9,229 bases of DNA from Bacteroidota bacterium (GTDB lineage Bacteria > Bacteroidota > Bacteroidia > Bacteroidales > VadinHA17), in NCBI GenBank assembly GCA_030631445.1, contig DAOVLD010000050.1, positions 1 to 9,229 on the forward strand, written 5' to 3'. The position numbers and the translations under genes were made by a program. Numbering within the stretch: the stretch's first letter is position 1; each line of letters opens with the position of its first letter. The notes under the pieces are model-generated. The model ran no database searches and was not told the DNA's origin. It saw only the letters and a program-made list of their open reading frames with translations. Of this stretch, positions 6,449-9,229 are shown one piece after another.

Positions 6449-7636
6449 CTATACATATATCTTGGAATAAAACTCAAGGAATTCATTTTTAGCCTTTTCC
6501 CAATTGTAAGAATTTCTTGCCACCTGTTTAGCGCGTTTAGATTTCAGGCCAAATTCTTTATCCATTTTAAGATCCAGAATTTTCCTTGCTAAATCACAAA
6601 TATTCCCTGCTTCGAATATATAACCACATTTTTCTTTTTCTATGATTTTTGCCTGGGAGGTGCAATTGCTCACAATTACAGGCTTCCCATAATATATAAA
6701 TTGAAATATCTTGTTTGGATAAGTTGTATCATGATGTATATTCCTATGAATAGGGCTTAATCCGCATTTTGAAGCTTTCATATACGAAACAGCCTTTTCA
6801 ATGGGAAGATAACCTATAAGTTCCACATTGTCTAGTTTTAATGTTTCTTTTTTTCTCTCTAATTTTACCTGCTCTTTATTATTATAGCCAACTATAACAA
6901 AGTGAATATCATTATATTCTTTAAGAATGTTTGCTGCTTCAAGTATATCGTCAGTGCCTCTTCTTAAACCAGTATCTCCAAAATACATAACCATAAACTT
7001 ATTAGCATATTGCTTTATAATATTTTTATCATATTTAAACTTATCAAATCTACTTAGTTCTATGTAATTTGGCACAACACATATTTTTGATTGTGTTAAA
7101 TTATATTTTGAAACATAGAATGATTTTGCTTCAGAAGTGACCAAAATAAGATAATCAGTATTTTTAATAACATACCTTTCGTAATCGTCCCACTTAGGCA
7201 ATGAAATTAAAATTCGACCTAAAAAAGTATTTGTGTGATGATAGAACCTCATTATTTGTGGACGGTTCTCGTGAAAATCTAATATTAATTTTGCGTTAAT
7301 ATCCCTACTTATTTTTATTCCAACCTCTGCAAGCGGTAAATCATGTACATGTATTATATCAAATTCATTAATCCTATTTATTTCCCTAATAAACCTGTAC
7401 CAAAATTTAAAATATACTCGCACTGATAAAGCCAATGCACTAAACTTAAATATTATCCAAGGAAGTTTTTTCCGGTATAGTTTTATTGATTTAAATTCCT
7501 CAAACATTAAATTGCTTTTAGCAGGCACAGTATATGCTACTGTTACTTCATGTCCGTGATTTACTAAAGCAATAGCCTCTCTTCTAACCCTCTCATCCCT
7601 TTTAAACTCACCTTCCAGTAGCATTAAGATATTCAT
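6449..7636 (-). CDS. GT4-like (GT-B fold) glycosyltransferase
   Basis: The 395-residue protein has a full GT-B layout. The N-terminal domain starts MNILMLLEGEFKRDERVRRE, with the glycosyltransferase group 4/1 loop at 9-20, and carries IIHVHDLP at 94-101 and LDFHENRP at 119-126. The C-terminal domain opens with YFGDTGLRRGTDDI at 218-231 and includes GLSPIHRN at 292-299 and PNKIFQFIYYGKPVIVS at 307-323. It is predicted to be cytoplasmic or peripheral and to transfer a sugar from a nucleotide donor to the glycan precursor. At the position of the second Glu of the GT4 E-x7-E motif it has Gln312 (codon CAA at 6701-6703), and the first Glu position is Thr304. The ATG at 7634-7636 is preceded by GCAGGA, a possible but closely spaced ribosome site. 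It is the first of the five minus-strand genes and diverges from the YfhO gene. Sampled lines look more AT-rich than that neighbour. Confidence 0.88.
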   Translation of the reverse strand: MNILMLLEGEFKRDERVRREAIALVNHGHEVTVAYTVPAKSNLMFEEFKSIKLYRKKLPWIIFKFSALALSVRVYFKFWYRFIREINRINEFDIIHVHDLPLAEVGIKISRDINAKLILDFHENRPQIMRFYHHTNTFLGRILISLPKWDDYERYVIKNTDYLILVTSEAKSFYVSKYNLTQSKICVVPNYIELSRFDKFKYDKNIIKQYANKFMVMYFGDTGLRRGTDDILEAANILKEYNDIHFVIVGYNNKEQVKLERKKETLKLDNVELIGYLPIEKAVSYMKASKCGLSPIHRNIHHDTTYPNKIFQFIYYGKPVIVSNCTSQAKIIEKEKCGYIFEAGNICDLARKILDLKMDKEFGLKSKRAKQVARNSYNWEKAKNEFLEFYSKIYV

Positions 7637-7645
7637 AATCCTGCT

Positions 7646-7667
7646 TTATTTGTGCTATTATTTGTGC
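7646..7667. repeat. 10-bp direct repeat in divergent promoter region
   Basis: TTATTTGTGC occurs at 7646-7655 and again at 7658-7667, a 12-base period close to one helical turn. A looser inverted relative, ACACAAAAATAA, lies at 7692-7703. The pair falls between the start codons of the GT4 gene and the YfhO gene and covers the predicted GT4 start point, the kind of position an operator would take. It could also arise from repeated TTTG-type promoter strings. Confidence 0.45.
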
Positions 7668-7673
7668 GAATTT

Positions 7674-7681
7674 CAAAATTA
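7674..7681 (-). promoter_or_regulatory. Candidate -7 element for 6449-7636
   Basis: TAATTTTG on the minus strand fits TAnnTTTG exactly and would place the transcript start near 7667, about 30 bases before the ATG at 7636. A TTTTTG stands only 13 bases upstream, too close for the usual -33 spacing, so only the -7 half is supported. On the opposite strand TTTG at 7661-7664 followed after 21 bases by TATTTTAC at 7686-7693 is a weak candidate for the YfhO gene. Confidence 0.38.
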
Positions 7682-7708
7682 AACTTATTTTACACAAAAA
7701 TAACAGGG

Positions 7709-9229
7709 ATGAAGCAAATCTTTAAGAACATCAGCGCCGAGATTCTAATTATAGCGCTTTTCGTAATTATTCCCTTGCTCTATTTCAGTCCTATGCTTGA
7801 AGGAAAGCGACTTTCCCCGGGTGATACCCGAAACTTTAAAGGGATGTCTAAAGAATTGCGTGATTTTCAGGAAAAAACAGGGGAGAAAACTTTATGGACA
7901 AATAGTATGTTCGGGGGAATGCCGACTTATCTTATTAGCAGTGCCCAACCCCCGAAAGTCATCAGTTTTATTAACCGGATCCTTACACTTTTTAGTTTCC
8001 GGCCCGTAAGTTTCGTGTTCCTGTACCTTCTTGGTTTCTATGTTTCCCTCAGGTTATTCGGAATTAATCGATGGCTTAGTCTTGCCGGAGCTTTTGCTTA
8101 TGCTTTTTCAACTTACTTCTTTATAATAATTTTTGCAGGACATGCTTCAAAATCATTTGCCCTGGGATATTTACCTGTGATTGTTGCAGGAGTGTATTAT
8201 ACACTGAAAAATAAGCCTCTTGCAGGCTGCATAATAACAGGGTTTGCACTTGCATTGCAACTAATCAATAACCACCTGCAGATAACCTACTACACCCTGA
8301 TCATTGTTATGATCCTCGGATTTTTCCTGATGATTGATTCGATAAAGGAAAAACAATTTAACAAATTCATCGGAAGAGTTGGATTATTGTTTATTCCCGT
8401 TATCCTGGCTGTAGGTGTAAGTTTTGCCGCTATTATCACAACACTGGAATACGGGAAGTATTCTATTCGTGGAGAATCGGAACTTGCTTATGAACAGAAT
8501 GAGAACAAAACTTCAGGGCTTGATAAGGATTATATCCTTAATGACTATAGTTATGGGATTGCTGAAACATTTAACCTCTTTATTCCCAATTTCGTAGGTG
8601 GATCACATTCAAATACTTTCGGCACAAAATCAGAGATCTACAAAAAACTTAAATCCTATAATGCTCCGAATTCCCGGCAGATTGTCAATCAATTGCCCAC
8701 TTATTGGGGACCTCAGAGATATACTGCCGGACCGGTTTATATAGGAGCCGTTGTTATTTTTCTGTTTTTTTTCGGGGCATTCCTGGTAAAAGGCAAGGTT
8801 AAATGGTGGCTGATCTCCATTACTATCCTGTCAATTTTGCTCGCGTGGGGAAAGCATTTCTATTTTTTCTCCGATTTTTTCATCGACTATATTCCCGGAT
8901 ATAACAAATTCCGGACTGTCTCAATGACACTGGTCATAGCTGCATTTGCAATGCCTTTACTTGGTATTATTGGATTGAACCAATTTTTTAATGGGAAACA
9001 CAAGAAAGAAATGTTTCTTTATGCAATAAAATGGTCAGTTATAATTACCGGTGGACTGGCTTTGATTTTCGTCCTGTTTCCGGGTTTGTTCTTCAATTTC
9101 AGGGCGCCACTTGATGATAATCTGTTACAATCAGGCTGGCCCCAGGAATTGATCCGGGTATTACAAACCGATCGTCAACAACTACTTAAAACAGATGCCT
9201 TCAGATCACTGATCTTTGTAATTCTGACA
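7709..9229 (+). CDS. YfhO-family membrane protein, 3' end cut by window
   Basis: From the ATG at 7709 the frame is open for 507 codons to the last base, so the C-terminal part lies outside; family members in Bacteroidota run to roughly 800 residues from memory. A first membrane helix (about 10-29) is followed by a long loop with GKRLSPGDTRNF at 32-43, where Asp39 is the likely GT-C-type loop acid, and LWTNSMFGGMPTY at 62-74. Many hydrophobic segments follow, among them the stretch with YAFSTYFFIIIFAGHASKSF and the pair around LQLINNHLQITYYTL, then NLFIPNFVGGSH and PGYNKFRTVSM, which are recognisable YfhO-family positions. In Bacillus subtilis YfhO is linked to sugar transfer onto lipoteichoic acid. 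Here a GT-C-like transferase using a lipid-linked sugar is inferred. The next in-frame ATG (codon 29) would lose helix 1, so 7709 is the better start. GC content is higher than in the divergent GT4 gene. Confidence 0.9.
   Translation, partial: MKQIFKNISAEILIIALFVIIPLLYFSPMLEGKRLSPGDTRNFKGMSKELRDFQEKTGEKTLWTNSMFGGMPTYLISSAQPPKVISFINRILTLFSFRPVSFVFLYLLGFYVSLRLFGINRWLSLAGAFAYAFSTYFFIIIFAGHASKSFALGYLPVIVAGVYYTLKNKPLAGCIITGFALALQLINNHLQITYYTLIIVMILGFFLMIDSIKEKQFNKFIGRVGLLFIPVILAVGVSFAAIITTLEYGKYSIRGESELAYEQNENKTSGLDKDYILNDYSYGIAETFNLFIPNFVGGSHSNTFGTKSEIYKKLKSYNAPNSRQIVNQLPTYWGPQRYTAGPVYIGAVVIFLFFFGAFLVKGKVKWWLISITILSILLAWGKHFYFFSDFFIDYIPGYNKFRTVSMTLVIAAFAMPLLGIIGLNQFFNGKHKKEMFLYAIKWSVIITGGLALIFVLFPGLFFNFRAPLDDNLLQSGWPQELIRVLQTDRQQLLKTDAFRSLIFVILT

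Noticed and set aside
7797..8009. 70-codon plus-strand frame near the right end
   Set aside because: It is an out-of-frame reading inside the YfhO gene, whose own frame is open and recognisable through this stretch.

Overview
This is an AT-rich stretch that looks like part of a surface-polysaccharide (O-antigen, capsule or exopolysaccharide) locus from a member of the Bacteroidota. The taxonomic reading is an inference. It rests on weak or absent Shine-Dalgarno sequences, promoter-like elements of the TTTG / TAnnTTTG type used by this phylum, and proteins that resemble Bacteroidota families: the WPPSGGSGVQRW-type glycosyltransferase, the large YfhO protein and the small WDRHYHEFE methyltransferase. 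I cannot name a genus.

Left part (1-2373, plus strand): the 3' portion of a GT-B glycosyltransferase, cut by the window start, is followed after three bases by a UDP-N-acetylglucosamine 2-epimerase (wecB type). The pair probably makes UDP-ManNAc and assembles a glycan.

Middle part (2381-7636, minus strand): five genes run in one direction. In transcription order they are a GT4-like glycosyltransferase, a small class I SAM methyltransferase, a second methyltransferase of the Methyltransf_24 type, a putative rhamnosyltransferase-family glycosyltransferase, and a multi-spanning Wzx-type flippase. The flippase meets the epimerase tail to tail with only seven bases between the two stop codons. 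Promoter-like elements precede the first methyltransferase and the rhamnosyltransferase-like gene, and a hairpin lies between the second methyltransferase and that glycosyltransferase. The block may therefore be several transcription units.

Right part (7709-9229, plus strand): the first 507 codons of a large YfhO-family membrane protein, open at the window end. It diverges from the GT4 gene across 72 bases that contain a 10-base direct repeat with a 12-base period.

Working model (inference): glycosyltransferases build a lipid-linked oligosaccharide that includes a HexNAc-derived sugar, the methyltransferases modify sugars or the chain end, and the flippase exports the unit. No Wzy polymerase, initiating sugar-phosphate transferase or UDP-ManNAc dehydrogenase is visible here. 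I found no tRNA, rRNA, CRISPR array, insertion sequence or phage gene, and no clear new system. The most interesting local details are two single-base-change substitutions in expected nucleotide-binding motifs and the structured intergenic regions.
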